From Okapia johnstoni (lineage: Eukaryota > Chordata > Mammalia > Artiodactyla > Giraffidae): DNA of 64,000 nt. A program made the translations under genes and the position numbers. Location: NCBI GenBank assembly GCA_024291935.2, contig CM044317.1:20606230-20670229 (forward strand), read 5' to 3'. Positions 12,111-24,692 of this stretch are shown here, in pieces (positions within the stretch are counted from its first letter, which is position 1; each line of letters opens with the position of its first letter). The notes under the pieces are model-generated. The model did no database searches. It had not been told where the DNA came from and saw only the letters and a program-made list of their open reading frames with translations.

Positions 12111-13644
12111 CCATGGAAAGGAAGACCTAGTGGTAGATTATGATAATGGACCACATATTCAGAGATAAATTACCCAAAATAGGAAAGTCATGAGTCTCAA
12201 ACAGATGTATTATTAAAATACATTAAAGGCTTTAACTCATTAAGCAATCAAGAAACCAGTAAGGTATTACAACTGGTTCAAAGAAAAATTTTAAAAACTA
12301 CATGTTAAATGCAATAAAGGAAAGTTGAAATAAATTGACAACAGATGCAAAACCTAGTCTACCCAAGGGGAAATACTCAATTGCATTCCAGCCACTCTGT
12401 ATTTTTATGGCTAAGAATCATTTGCATTACTATCAGTTTTCTACAACTCACTGAGTTGTACAGTAGCTCAAAGCTGATGGAAGGCAGATACAGCATATGG
12501 CTGAGCTGACAGGATTCCCACAGATTTTCTGCCCATCATAAAGGCTTTTAATTATTCTTAACTCGGATAAAAATGACTTGGCAAAAGGGGGTGTAAGTGT
12601 CAGGAAAGATGGAGAAAAATGGACAATGTTGAATGTATATGGTACTAGAATCAACAAGATTTGGCATTTGAGACTCTGGTTGGAGTGGGAAGATGCTCAA
12701 GAAGGAGATGTCCAGGGAAGGAATTTAAAACAAATTCCTAAATGGCAGAAGATGCCATAAGTCTACTTGGATTTCTCAGCACAAGGACACTACTGCTCTG
12801 TAGAGAGACTCACATTGCACGGAAGAAGTAGACTCGATCAATAATAACATTTTAAAGTCCACCACAATAAACCAAAGGACATGGATAAAAAAGAAATGAA
12901 ATAAAATCCGTTCCCTTCAATAGGACTTCTTCTTCTCTTGCTAACCTCTAGATTACCTAGTGACACCATGCCCAAATACAACCTGATCCCGACTCAGCAA
13001 GAGTCTGTGGGGAGTTTATGGAAATCTTCCAGTTCAGAACTGCTATTCCCTTTTCGGATCATCAGCGTGGAAGCAGCCCGACTTACAGAATTAAAACAAC
13101 CAGAAGAAAGGAAACAGTGTGCTTGAAATTTAGTGTGACAGTTATGAGCTCTCCTCTTTATATCCAAATGATCATAAATCCTTTGATAACTGTGTTCTAG
13201 GCTCCTCCAGATTTCCTTCTAGACTTTGATTTCTTACCAGAAGTAATCGGAAAGGAAATGTTTCCAGGGGCAGCTCCAGAATTTTTCTCCAAACAATCTT
13301 TTAATAGTAGCCATAATAAAAAAAAACTGTTCTTCGGAAAAAAAAAAAAAAAAACTAATAGTGGTCTTAATAAAAATTGTTCTTGAAAACAATAACAAGC
13401 TTTTAGCTTCCATGTCAGTTTACATAACTGGACCTTTTACTGTAACTGATAACATTACCTAATCATTTCATTGTCTTGCTAATAATTACAAGCTTCATAG
13501 GGCAAAAAATTTACATGGGACTTGAAGCCTTCATTTAATATTACAAACTAATATATACATTATAAATGTATACATTTAAACATCAAATACACTAAATAAA
13601 CCATTCTAGTACTACTGGACTTTGTGTTCAGATCTTTGTAAAGA

Positions 13645-13866
13645 TATCAGTGCTGTGCTGTGCTTAGTTGCTCAGTCGTATCCAACTCTTTGTGACCCCA
13701 TGGACTGTAGCCCGCCAGGTTCCTCTGTCCATGGGATTCTCCAGGCAAGAATACTGGAGTGGGTTGCCATGCCCTCCTCCAGGGGATCTTCCCGACCCAG
13801 GGATCAAACCCAGGTCTCCAGCATTGCAGGAGGATTCTTTACCATCTAAGCCACCAGGGATGCCCA
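13645..13866 (-). repeat. Bov-tA SINE
   Basis: Complete reverse copy (GTGCTGTGCTTAGTTGCTCAG to AGCCACCAGGGATGCCC) close to consensus. AAAGATATCA occurs on both sides (13638-13649 and 13866-13875), consistent with a target duplication. Confidence 0.95.
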
Positions 13867-15549
13867 AAGATATCAATGACCCATGATAAATACTGAGTTA
13901 CTTCTTGAAAGAATCCGGTGGGGTATATGACCCAGATGATCAGTAAATACTGAGAACCATCCAGTGAAGAAGTCCCAGGACAATAACAGAAGTGAGGATA
14001 TTTTTAAAGCTCAGAGTGAAGGAGTACTTGGGCCACACTGGGTTCAAGCGTCTAACCTTGCATGCATTAGCAATGGCTATGGACCTGGAAAGGACGTGGA
14101 TCTGCCAGGTGATGCCCCAGTTCAATGATCTATCATGTGCTGTTAAGGGAATGTCTTGTCTGGGTCAGATTCGTGGCAGTAATGATAAGGTTAAACATTT
14201 TCAGTTATTCTTGCTCAACTGTCATCTCTATTCTACTTTCCCTATTTTTGAGTCCTACCGTACTATCTACATCTCTCTAGTCTCACAAACAGGAACAAAG
14301 TAATTCACCTAGTTTCAAATGTTACCTAAATGCAAGCCTTTCAACACTAGAAAGTTTTCAAATCAATCTTCAAAATCAGCTCTAAGGTGCTTCTTCCACA
14401 ATGACTCAAGCTGCTAAAAACAAGGTCTGCTTAACTTGCTCTGTCTAGAAAAGGACCATATTAACCTCAGTAATAGTCAAAATAGAGAACCTCACACAAC
14501 TGAGCACTCATGTGACCCTTGGGATAAAATATCTCCTGTTTAGACTCTCTTCGTTCCTAAAACCATGTTGCCCAGAATCTGGACCACACGAAGATGATTA
14601 CTTCAAAAGTTTTGAATAATGTTGAATCCAAAGCACCCAGACGTTAACTGTACCTCTTGAACAAAACAAATAAAATTTTACCAAAAATCACCTATGTCTG
14701 CTTCAGAGTAATCCTACACACAAAACCACCAATTAAGGAGTAATTTTCTTCCATGACCCTCTATCAAAGTCTGGCAGTTTTCACATTCCTTACATTCTCA
14801 GAAGATAAAATATCCCTCAACAAAAACTTGGAAAACCTAAAAATACACTGCAATCAAATAATCAACTGTAAATAGTGGGACGTGGAACAATTTTTAAACT
14901 GCACTGCAACTCAAAGTAATCTTAAAACATTCTGATTTTGCCTCAAAGAAATGCCAATGTTTATTTTCCTGACTTTTCCAACATTCTCAAATGGAAAAAT
15001 AAGAAATTTTAAAATTAAAAACCCCAAAACAGGGTTTCTCTGAGAAACCTTCAGTTTTTTGCATAGTCCTTTAATCGAAAAATCTAAAACTTCTTCTCCC
15101 ATCTCAGATTTAGAAGACAAAATTCCAACTCCAATGACCAATGAATAATTATATTAGAACTAGTTTAAAAAGAGTAATATCAATTTCACTCTTCAGCATT
15201 CTTGCTCCTAAAAAAATATTAATCAAAACTTGATTATGATCCAAGTGGTTAGAAAAGCTGAGAAAGAACAGATTTGGGGGAAATAAATCAGGAAGTTCAC
15301 AAGAAAAGAACCACAGGGCAGTAAACATTATTAGCCAGACTCATCAGTATGACAATCCCCAAACACTGCACAAGGTAAGAAAGGCTACCTGAATGATATC
15401 AAATTGATTTTAACCAGGCAAAAATGAAATCATCATCTTTTTAGCTAAGTAAGCACAAAAATTTCCCAAGGAGATATTATTTCCTAAATGCACCAAGAAA
15501 TCACAGAATCCAAAGCAGCAAGTTATCAGCTTCATATCTAGAGAATGCC

Positions 15550-15775
15550 GTTGTTGCTTTTTTAGTCACTAAGTTGTATCCTACTCTTTTGCAAACCCAT
15601 GGACTGTAGCCCGCCAGGCTCCTCTGTCCATGGGATTCTCCAGGCAAGAATGCTGGAGTGGGTTGCCATTTTCTTCTCCAGGGTATCTTCCCGAGCCAGG
15701 GATTGAACCCGTGTCTCTTGCATCTCCTGCAGTAGAAGGCAGATTTTTTACCGCTAAGCCACCTGGGAAACCCCT
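15550..15775 (-). repeat. Bov-tA SINE
   Basis: Complete reverse copy, the repeat nearest to the downstream side of exon 3 (about 240 bases from the donor). Flanks share TAGAGAATG (15538-15547 and 15774-15783). Confidence 0.94.
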
Positions 15776-16017
15776 AGAGAATGTTAGATAAAAATACAGA
15801 GCTTTTTACACCATGAATGTTTATACCATGAACTTTTTACACCAGAATTTCCATTTAAACTTATTATAGAGAGTAAAGGAAAAATAAATGTATGTGCATA
15901 CTCAGAAGATTTCTGTTAGGTCACATTTCCTGGGGAAAATCCACTGCACCCCTAACCAAACTCTATCAACCAGAATGAGGCATCTGAATCATCAAAGTTT
16001 TTGAAAGTCTCTGTTAC

Positions 16018-16079
16018 CTTTGAAAATCGAGCATTTATCCATTTGGTAAAGGTTTTCTTCTGCACATCATTGTGTTCAT
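16018..16079 (-). CDS. UTRN: Utrophin coding exon 3 (start of the first calponin-homology domain)
   Basis: This internal exon of 62 nt is bounded on the minus strand by a pyrimidine-rich acceptor (TTTTTCCTCCCACAG) and a GTAACA donor, with a possible branch point CTAAT about 35 nt upstream. It completes an Asp codon and then encodes [20 protein letters not shown], ending on a whole codon. [10 protein letters not shown] fits the actinin-type actin-binding signature. Residues INARFSK and the preceding DEHND point to utrophin rather than dystrophin, which reads VNAQFSK; the homologous dystrophin exon 2 is also 62 nt. Utrophin is a very large cytoskeletal linker: this N-terminal CH1-CH2 region binds F-actin and the far C-terminal region binds beta-dystroglycan at the plasma membrane. 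A- and B-utrophin should share everything from this exon onward. No following 93-nt-type exon was recognised between 1 and 16017, so the downstream intron is longer than 16 kb in this window. Confidence 0.96.
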
Positions 16080-16654
16080 CTGTGGGAGGAAAAAGGAGAG
16101 AGAAGAGAAAACATTAGAGTTTATACTTTTACTCAGGTGCTAAATAAGATTATCTCCATCCTGGAGAGTTTTACATTGTCTATTAGTAGAGTTCCTGAGG
16201 CACAATGATCCACAGTTAATGAAGAAGGGATGAGTGATGATTTCAATATGTATGGAGTCTGTTAACAACATCCATAGCAGAGGGAGGCCCAGGCACCTTT
16301 CCAGAGAAGCTGGCTTTCTCACCCCACATCTCAGCATATCGCCACCAACCATTAAATCCACATTCATGAGAAAAGAATCAAGACCTTGCTTTCAAAGTAT
16401 TATATACATATACACATAGACTTTCTGTTGCATTTTGTTTAAATACAGTTTCAGCATGACAAAAATGTTATAGCATGTTCAAGACAAAAATGGAAGTTCT
16501 CTTTTAAAAAAAACTAAGAAACTCATGATTTCCCCCCCTTTTCATACAATCCCTATAGAACAGAAACTACTATAAAGTTTATAGCTAATTCTGTAACCCA
16601 TTTTCCTGTATTAAGACTGACATGACAAAGTTTTAATGATCTTATCTTTGAAAG

Positions 16655-17343
16655 CAATCTACACCCACCACTGGGCACATACCCTGGGCACATACCATAA
16701 CTGAAAAAGACACCTGTACCTCAATGTTCATTGTAGCACTATTTACAATAGCTAGGACATGGAAGCAACCTAGATGTCCACAGACAGATGAATGGATAAA
16801 AAAGTTGTGGTATATATACACAGTGGAATATTACTCAGCCATAAAAAGGAACACAACTGAGTTAGTTCTAATGAGGTGGATGAACTTAGAGCCTATTAGA
16901 TGGAGTGAAGTAAGTCAGAAAGAGAAAGACAAATATCAAATATTAACACATATATATGGAATCTAGAAAAATGGTACTGATGAACCTATCTGCAGGGCAG
17001 CAATGGAGATGCAGACATAGAGAACAGACTTATGGACACAGGGTGGGAAGGAGAGGGTGGGGAGAATTGAGAGAGTAGCATTAAAACATATACATTACCA
17101 TGTGAAAAACAGACAGCCAGTGGGAATTTACTGTATGACACAGGGAGCTCAAATCCTATGCTCTGTGACAACCTAGAGGGGTGGGAGGGGATGGGAGATG
17201 GGAAGGAGGTTTAAGAGGGAGGGGATGTACATATACCTATGGCTGATTCATGCTGATATATGGCAGAAACCAACACAACATTGTAAAGCAATTATCCTCC
17301 AATTAAAAGTAAACAACCTCCCTAAAAAAAAAAAAAAAAAAAG
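16655..17343 (+). mobile_element. L1 3' end (bovine type) with A-tail
   Basis: Contains the ORF2 C-terminal part (CATTGTAGCACTATTTACAATAGC, CCACAGACAGATGAATGG, AATATTACTCAGCCATAAAAAGG), the 3'UTR, and a poly(A) tail at 17324-17343. Lies about 580 bases upstream of exon 3 in the transcript, in antisense to UTRN. Confidence 0.94.
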
Positions 17344-17818
17344 GAATCTACACATTTTACAAGCAGGGAAATCACAGCAGTTTTTTGTTTTTTTTTTTAA
17401 TGACTAACTTTGGCTTGAATTACAAATTAATTTTCCAGGTCAAACAAGTAAAAATTGACCTTAAAAAATCTAAAGCATCCTGAACTTCTTGAAGATGGGC
17501 AAAGTGATCTAGTTAGGTATAAGGAAGTCATGTAAAATGGGAGTTAATAACACTTACAGACACTGTGAGGGCTGGTGGATACAAGTGGAAATACTTGGCA
17601 AAGAGCTGGCATTGAGCTCTTTGTTGTTATTCTAGTTATAATTATTATTATAATATATGTGTGAACAAGACAAAAATATCTATGTTACCCTTTCTGTTAC
17701 TTCTAATCATACCCTCTTCAATTGCTCCTCAACTATCTGTTAAAATGAGCAACAGTCATTGTTGGCATAAATCCTACAAAGAAGCATGTTAACAGTCTCT
17801 GAGTTGTTCTAAAAGCTG

Positions 17819-17948
17819 TGTAAGGAATATTTGGAATAATGCAGAAAGCTTGTGGTACTATCTGAACCCACACACATACACATCTTGTTCCACTACTGTC
17901 CATGTAAGGAATATTTGGAATAATGCAGAAAGCTTATGTTACTATCTG

Positions 17949-17995
<47 letters not shown>

Positions 17996-18014
17996 CTTGT
18001 TCCACTACAGTCCA
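17819..18014. repeat. Tandem duplication of about 84 bp with (CA)n expansion in one unit
   Basis: TGTAAGGAATATTTGGAATA starts both units (17819 and 17903). Both run through AATGCAGAAAGCTT, an ACTATCTGAAC block and CTTGTTCCACTAC(T/A)GTCCA. Unit 1 has a short imperfect CA stretch; unit 2 has an uninterrupted (CA)n at 17951-17993. Confidence 0.93.
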
Positions 18015-18944
18015 TACTGCCAGGCTGCTTCCCACATGATAACAGTAAAATAGTAACAGAGGAGGCTCAAGTGCACTCTGCCCTCAATGCATCAATTTCA
18101 AAGAGCTGCCTTCAACTCAGACCTCCTCACTCATCTCTAATAGCATAATTACAAGTTCAACCAAGACTTCACCAAGTTAGTGGTATCTTTGGGCCTTATT
18201 CTGTTCCGGAAGGAGAGCTTGTAATTAAAAGGTCACTCCTGGAATAAATATAGCAACAGTTTCAGAAAAGAGTGCCCTTCTACAGATCCATAAAGGTAAC
18301 TGGAGACTGACTCTGAAACACAAAGAGGGCAATGGATGAAAAAACTTCTCTCTAAGAAACTTCATGTTGTCAACTGAGCTAAGACTTAGCCTTTCACAAA
18401 GGACAACACAGTCAGCATCAGCCTCAATTTCAGGCTTTTTACCATCTGATCAATACCACATATGAGCCATTTATTAACCAAGAGGACTTGCTGACACACT
18501 TTGAATGTCCCAGCCTTGACCATCACATCAAAGAGGGACAGAGCTGAGATTATACACAGTATGTAAGGCAGGAAGAAGACACATCAGCCTGCACAGTGCT
18601 ATACCAGCCCACTGATATGAATTTAATCTTAAATATCAGTGTTCAGAGTGCTTGGCAAATCCAATTATTTTGCTATGAACAAAAATATATATAACGGTCA
18701 TAAGTATTACATTTTCTCAGTTCCATAAAATTCATTGAATTTAATAATTTTTACCAAGTTATTGGGAGTTTGGGAAATTCTGAGAAGTAAATTTTATTTC
18801 ATATTTTATTTTTCTACATTTCTACATTTTTTTAACCTCTTTTCTGAGCATTTAACCTTCTTACTTTGAAAAAACATATTAAAATAGCTAGTAAATACTA
18901 TAAGAAACAAGTACTGTACCTTATCAAATGATGACTGTGCGGTA

Positions 18945-19162
18945 CTAAGACATTTCAGTCATGTCTGAGTCTTTGCAACCCCATGGACTATAGCTCACCA
19001 GGCTCCTCTGTCCATGTGATTCTCCAGGCAAGAGTACTGAAATGGGTTGCCATGCCCTCCTCCAGGGGATCTTTCTGACCCAGGGATCAAACCCTCATCT
19101 CCTGAGTCTTCTCCATTGGCAGGCAGGTTCTTTATCACTAGTGCCACCTGGGGAGCCCCCAA
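18945..19162 (-). repeat. Bov-tA SINE
   Basis: Reverse copy (TTTCAGTCATGTCTGAGTC to GTGCCACCTGGGGAGCCCCC). AAATGAT(G/A)A on both flanks (18927-18934 and 19162-19169) may be its target duplication. Confidence 0.92.
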
Positions 19163-19344
19163 ATGATAACTAAGAACCTTCAATTGTATCACATATAGAA
19201 TGAGATCAACTATTTAAAATAGGTTCCCATCATACAGAGATGTTTATAAAAAGGAGAAGTTAATGTTTCTATAATACTCTTTATCTTTGGTTCAAATAAA
19301 AGTCTGAATATGTGTCTAATTAAGCAAATTATATGAAATGAAGT

Positions 19345-19552
19345 TATTGTTGTTTAGTTGTGAAGTCATGTCCGATTCTTTTGCGACCCCATGGATTACA
19401 GCCCACCAGGTTCCTCTGTTCATGGGATTTCCCAGGCAAGAGTACTAGAATGGGTTACCATTTCCTTCTCCAGGGTGTCTTTCCAACTCAGGGATCAAAT
19501 CCGTGTCGCCTGCATTGTCAGGCAGGTTCTTCACCCCTGAGCCATCAGAAAT
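19345..19552 (-). repeat. Bov-tA SINE
   Basis: Reverse copy from TTGTTGTTTAGTTGTGAAG to CTGAGCCATCAGAAATAAAG. The extreme head sequence is eroded. GAAATGAAGT and GAAATAAAGT flank it. Confidence 0.92.
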
Positions 19553-20724
19553 AAAGTAGTGCCTTGTAAAAGATAAAATGTCTTGCATTTAAACTTTTAA
19601 AAAATACTTCAAACTTTGCAAACACTCTTCTTTATTCATTTTCCTAGTACAGTTAAAGGGGAAAGGGGGGATTTACATCTCAATAAGCCTTGATTTCACA
19701 TTTCCCTTTTCACACATGCACACACATACACAAATGTCTTATTTTTCTATCAGACATGAATTCAGTAAAGGAACAGGAATTAGCCTGCAGTTTTTCAATT
19801 ATGAGATTTTTTTTAATGTAACAAATTTGGAACGCTTACTTACTAGTATAGAACTTCCCTCCACACCACAAAAAATTAAGCTAACAACCTTGGCCCAAGT
19901 CAGTGTTTCAGGGAGACAGAAATTTGCTAGCAAAGTTGGTAGCATGACAACTAAAATCCTAAATCATGCTATTACGATCCATCATTTTGATCACATATAC
20001 AGAAATTTATACAAAATTTCAAATCTCAAATTTGTTCAACTCTCCATTACAAGTCAAGTAGTTATTTTAATGTTTCTAAAATAAAAATGTATAAGCAGAC
20101 AATACAAATTTACAGATAACTGGATTATTTATATGTGTATTAAGCGAGTATAATTTACATGCTAAATTTATTCTTTCAGGTTTCCAAACAAGTGTTTTCT
20201 TTATATTTGATTTTCAGAAAAAACATCTAACTTTTGAAAGCCTTTCTTGGCTTAGTAAATCTCACCCATTAATGACCTTTCTCCATTAGGGGGACAAACA
20301 CGGGACTGAATTAGGAGAAGAAAAATGTGTTAAATCCCTTAAGGCTGATTTTCCAAATTCTTCCTCTAAATATTTTGCTCTTCTTAAAATGCTTTTGACA
20401 AGCTCACACAGATCCAAGGGCCACTGCCCAGCCTGGAATTTTATTTTTGTGATGGGTAAGAGAAGGGAAGCAAGAAACATCAACAAAACCGCCTGATAAA
20501 TCTTCCAGGAAACTAGCTTCAATTTTTTTTTCACTTCACCAGCTCAAGGGCACGTCAAAAATTCTTTTAGCAGAACCTAGAAACAAAGCTCAATTTGAAT
20601 CTTAATCTATAATGTTTCTGTAAAAAAAATAATAATAATTCAACGCTACAACCATAAAACAAAATTCTGTATTTCCAGAGGTCTATCTATATGTATATAA
20701 TATGAACACAAACTTAGGACAATT

Positions 20725-21200
20725 GCTATACAATATTGTGTGGTCTCTCTCTTCACCCTGCTTGTCCACAAGTCTGTTCTCTATGTCTTTGTTTCCATGT
20801 TGCCCTGCAAATACATTCATCAGTACCATCTTTCTAGATTCCATATAAATGCGTTAATATATATTTGTCTTCTGACTTACTTCACTCGATATAATAGGCT
20901 CTAGGTTCATCCACCTCATTAGAACTGACTCAAATGTGTTCCTTTTTATGGCTGAGTAATATTCCATTTGACCTATGTACCACAGCCTCTCTATGGATTC
21001 ATCTGTTGACAGACATCTAGGTTGCTTTCATGTCCTAGCTATTGAAAATAGTGCTGCAGTGAACACTGGGGTACCTGTGTCTTTTTCAATTATGGTTTTC
21101 TCAGGATACATGTCCCGCAGTGGGATTGTTGGGTCACTGGGTAGTTTCAGTCCTAGTTTGTTTAAGGAATCTCCACAGAGACTGCCTTTTTCTAAAAATA
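20725..21200 (-). mobile_element. L1 3' part (bovine type)
   Basis: Antisense of the ORF2 end and 3'UTR: CTAGATTCCATATAAATGCG, ATGGCTGAGTAATATTCCATT, TCTGTTGACAGACATCTAGG, ATTGTTGGGTCACTGGGTAG. Confidence 0.9.
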
Positions 21201-21204
21201 TCTT

Positions 21205-22400
21205 TCTGCAGATATAATTCACATACCATACAAGTCAGCCATTTCAAGTATGCAATTTAATGAGTTTCGGTATATTAAAATGTCAATGTTTCAAATTGTG
21301 TAGAATGTATATAACATAAAATCATCTATTTTAATTATATTAAAGTACTCAGTTTGGTAACATCAATTTCATTTACAATGTTGTGCAACCATTCTCATTA
21401 CTTCCAAAATTTTTCACCCACCAAAACAGAAATTCCGTAACCATTTAGCAACACTTCTCCCATTCCCCCACTTCCCCAGGCCCCAGTAACCTCTAATCCA
21501 CTTTCTAATTCTATGCATTTAATCCATCTTAATAGTTCACACACATGAATTCACACAACATCTGTCCCTTGGTGTCTGACTTATTTCACTTAGCATAATG
21601 TTGTCAAGATTCATCCATGTTACAGTGTGTGTGTCAGAACCTCATTTCTCTTTTGTGGCTAGTCATAGTATGTAGTAGTCATTGTATATATATGCCACAT
21701 TATTTTACCCATTCATCTGTTGATAGACACTTGGGTTGTTTCTATGTTTCAGCTATTGTAAATAATGCTACAATGAAAACTGTATACTAGTATTTGTTCC
21801 AATCCCTGCTTTTAGTTCCCCTGTATATACACCTAGGAGTGGAATTGCTGGGTCAAATGGTAATTTTATCTTTAGATTTTTGAGGAACTTCTAAAATGTT
21901 CTCCATAGCAGGTGCATTATTTTATACTCCCACTAGCGAAGAGACTGAAGTACCTTATATAGCATGGTGGTGTATTTGCATATGACTGACATCCATCTTC
22001 CCATATACTCCAAGTCATCTTCAGGTTACTTAATAAAATACCTAATAGAATGTAGCTAAGAATAATAATAATACCTAATGATCTTCCTGGGTCGGGAATA
22101 TCCCCTGGAGAAGGAAATGGCAACCCACTCCAGTATCCTTGCCTGGAAAATCCCATGGACAGAGGAGCCTGGTGGGCTGCAGTCCATGGGGTCGCAAAGA
22201 ATCGGGCACGACTGAGCGACTAACACTACTACACTACTAGCGATGTATATGGGTTCAAATTCTCTACATCCTCATTAACACTTTCTTTTTTTAAATTATT
22301 ATTATTATAGCCATCATAGTAAGTGTGAAGTGGTATGTAATGGCTTGTATTTGCATTTCTCTAATGACTTAATGACGCTGACCATAAAAAGTCATTTTGG
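21205..22400 (-). mobile_element. Older L1 3' part, split by an insertion
   Basis: Antisense blocks: CATACAAGTCAGCCATTTC, CTTATTTCACTTAGCATAATG, TCATCTGTTGATAGACACTTGGG, GGAATTGCTGGGTCAAATGG. It continues after 22243 with ATCCTCATTAACACTTTC, TAGCCATCATAGTAAGTG and TTGCATTTCTCTAATGAC. The break at 21940-22235 is a later insertion. Confidence 0.85.
21940..22235 (+). repeat. Composite insertion: unknown 5' module plus Bov-tA 3' portion
   Basis: Flanked by the 8-bp direct repeat ACTAGCGA (21932-21939 and 22236-22243). The first 140 bases (AGCATGGTGGTGTATTTGCAT...) are not SINE. From 22083 it is Bov-tA from GATCTTCCTGGGTCGGGAA to CTGAGCGACTAACACTACTAC. Confidence 0.85.
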
Positions 22401-23160
22401 AAACTCAAAAATTACAAAGCAAAATCTCCTAAACATTGAAATTTCCTGAAGACTCTGAACTAGCCCAAGTTCAAAAGCATGCTACTACAAAGTGGCTAGG
22501 ATTCAGAGACAGCTCTTTTGCACTTAATCCATACAAGACTGCAGAACGATTAATTTATTCCTCGAAGAATTATTTTCAGAATTTGATATAACCATTAATT
22601 CCTGTCCATCTTCTAATTCTAGAGTGTATTTACCTCTTACCTGTTTTCTCCTTCATGAGTTCCTCATGCTTTTTAAATGAATGCACAAGAATACAGGAGG
22701 GAATGTTTTCCTATTTTCACTCTGTATAGCTGCTAATCTTAACTGAAGAGTGTCTGTAAGTCCTACAGGCACCTGGCATTGTTTGAAACCTTCTTTGTGG
22801 AAAACTTTGGAAAAACTCTTTACAAGTTAGATATAGCCATATTATATGTGTTGCAAATGCAGAAGAACAAGGAGAAAGAAACTGTAAACTTTACATACAA
22901 AACACTTCACTTTGGACTTCTATCCTGAGAGTAAGAGAATTTTATTAAAATCACTGGAAATATCATAGAATAAGGAGAGGTTATTTAGGAGGAGCTGAAT
23001 GAGTCGTAAAGATGATGAGTCACTGTCATGAAAAGTCGATAAAGAACTAATTTTTTCTTAATTATTGACAAAAGTTAGACTAATTAAAAATTTTTCTGTA
23101 AACTTTGATTCTTCACTTTATTCCAGCTAAATAAAGATCTATTGTGTTCTAAAAACTGTC

Positions 23161-23340
23161 TTCAGTTCAGTTCAGTCACTCAGTCGTGTCCGACTCTTTG
23201 CGACCCCATGAACCACAGCATGCCAGGCCTTCCTGTCCATCACCAACTCCCGGAGTCTACCCAAACTCATGCCCATTGAGTTGGTGATGCCATCCAACCA
23301 CCTCATCCTCTGTCATCCCCTTCTCCTCCTGCCCTGTCTA
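23161..23340 (-). mobile_element. BovB LINE extreme 3' fragment
   Basis: TTCAGTTCAGTTCAGTCACT at 23161 is the antisense BovB 3' end. It continues through CCATCACCAACTCCCGGAG and CCTCATCCTCTGTCATCCCC, then stops. Confidence 0.93.
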
Positions 23341-23745
23341 CGAACCCTCAAAAAACTATTTCCTAAAAACATATCTCAAGATGTAGAAAACCCATGTGAG
23401 TAAGTTTCCATGAAAATTCTCTAAAAGAATCCCCAGGCACATCTTTAAGTTGACAACTAATATTTATAGTAAATTTAAATACTGAAACAGACATAAGTCC
23501 TAGCACATTGTTAACGAGGTGCAAACCTAGATCACTGAATTATAGAAAATGTCTCCTCTATTCGCTAACTGGCAAAACTGACTCCTCATTGTCAAACTAA
23601 TCGGCTAAATCAGACATAATTTCTGACATGGGAAGTCTGACTTTAGTTTTTATTTAAAGACACATTTAGATTTTAAATATTCCGTAATAAAGAAACTACA
23701 ATTTTAAAAAATCAAAATGAAGTAAAATAAAAACCACTTTCAGGG

Positions 23746-23873
23746 AGTTCCTTTGTGGTCCAGTAATTAGAGGACTCAGTGCTTTCACTACCAGGGCCTG
23801 GATTCAATCCCTGGTTAGGGAACTAAGATCCGGCAAGCCTCGCAGTGAGGTCAAATAAATAAATAAAAATTAA
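23746..23873 (+). repeat. CHR-type tRNA-derived SINE
   Basis: GGGAGTTCCTTTGTGGTCCAG, then GATTCAATCCCTGGTTAGGGAACTAAGATCC and a (AAAT)n tail are CHR-family features, distinct from Bov-tA. Confidence 0.85.
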
Positions 23874-23944
23874 AACTACTTTCACATGTACTCCAGGGCA
23901 AGAACTCAATTCAGAATTCTGATTCTAAGGTGAGTGGATGCATA

Positions 23945-23985
23945 AACAGATGGATGAATGGATGGATGGACGGATGGATGGGAGG
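23945..23985. repeat. (GGAT)n simple repeat
   Basis: About nine imperfect GGAT/GGAC units starting at the ACAGATGGATGAATGG block. Confidence 0.9.
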
Positions 23986-24692
23986 ACAGAAAGAGGCACA
24001 AAGCTTTGCCCCAGATACAGTAAGTCACTGACTATTTTAATAATTCTTAAGGAAGTGTTCTTTGTTTTGCATTCTTCAACTTCCCTGTGTTTGGAGCCTC
24101 ACAATAATGCAGCCCAGTAAGATGGATGGAGGGTAAGAAGTATGTCCTCCTCTTGAAAACTTCAGGAGGAGAATCCTAAAAGGAAAGACGGGAAAGCAGA
24201 AAGCAGGTACCTAAGATGCCTCCTCACGTGCCTTAGACAACTTGGAAAAGTTGGCCACAAGGGGACACACACATTCCAGCCCCACACTAGGGGCTTGCTC
24301 ACAGTTGTCCCAATCCAAGATAACACTCCAGAGATGATGAGCTGTAATTTAATTAGAAAGGCTAAACTCCAGAGGAGGCTGCTACAAAGGCATCAATTAT
24401 CTTTGTCTCCATTAACACCAGAGCCTTTGCTAATTAATTTAATGAATGTGAGAAATGTGCTTTTTCTGTGGCTTGAGAACTGGCATAATTAGAAGGTTGG
24501 AAACAATCTCCCACTAGTGAATTTAGTTTATTCAATGCATGTGAATTGGCCAAAATATTTTACAGACATGTCCCAACATCAATTAAACAACTGAAATCTA
24601 GCAAGTCTAGAAGGCTCTGCACTTGGCCATGAGCTGGGAAGGTCCTAGTTATCCAGAGCTGTCTATAAGTCTAACTAAATTGTTTCTCTAAA

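Larger units (their letters stand above)
1..16017 (-). other. UTRN: UTRN intron downstream of exon 3 (partial)
   Basis: Begins at the GTAACA donor at 16012-16017 and runs off the left edge. I looked for the next coding exon (the equivalent of the dystrophin exon with LLDLLEGLTG) and did not see it. Stretches of more than 300 bases with nothing recognised: 665-1285, 1415-1960, 2230-2875, 3350-4125, 4780-5155, 6055-6600, 7610-8720, 9105-10360, 10485-11140, 12115-13640 and 13870-15545. Short A-runs occur at 3001-3010, 10410-10420 and 13340-13354. Confidence 0.8.

Noticed and set aside
13645..13866. tRNA gene from the head of Bov-tA
   Set aside because: The tRNA-Glu-like head of these SINEs lacks a complete functional tRNA and is repeated throughout the window.
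1..16017. Next utrophin coding exon (LLDLLEGLTG region)
   Set aside because: I read the minus strand for the expected residues and did not find them; a computed search should confirm that it is outside the window.
16140..16419. Overlapping open frames of 60-75 codons beside exon 3
   Set aside because: No splice-site logic, no recognised residues, and not in phase with utrophin; intronic chance frames.
17324..17343. CRISPR-like or phage-like arrays
   Set aside because: All regularly spaced repeats are microsatellites, SINE tails or the minisatellite at 63501; this is mammalian nuclear DNA.
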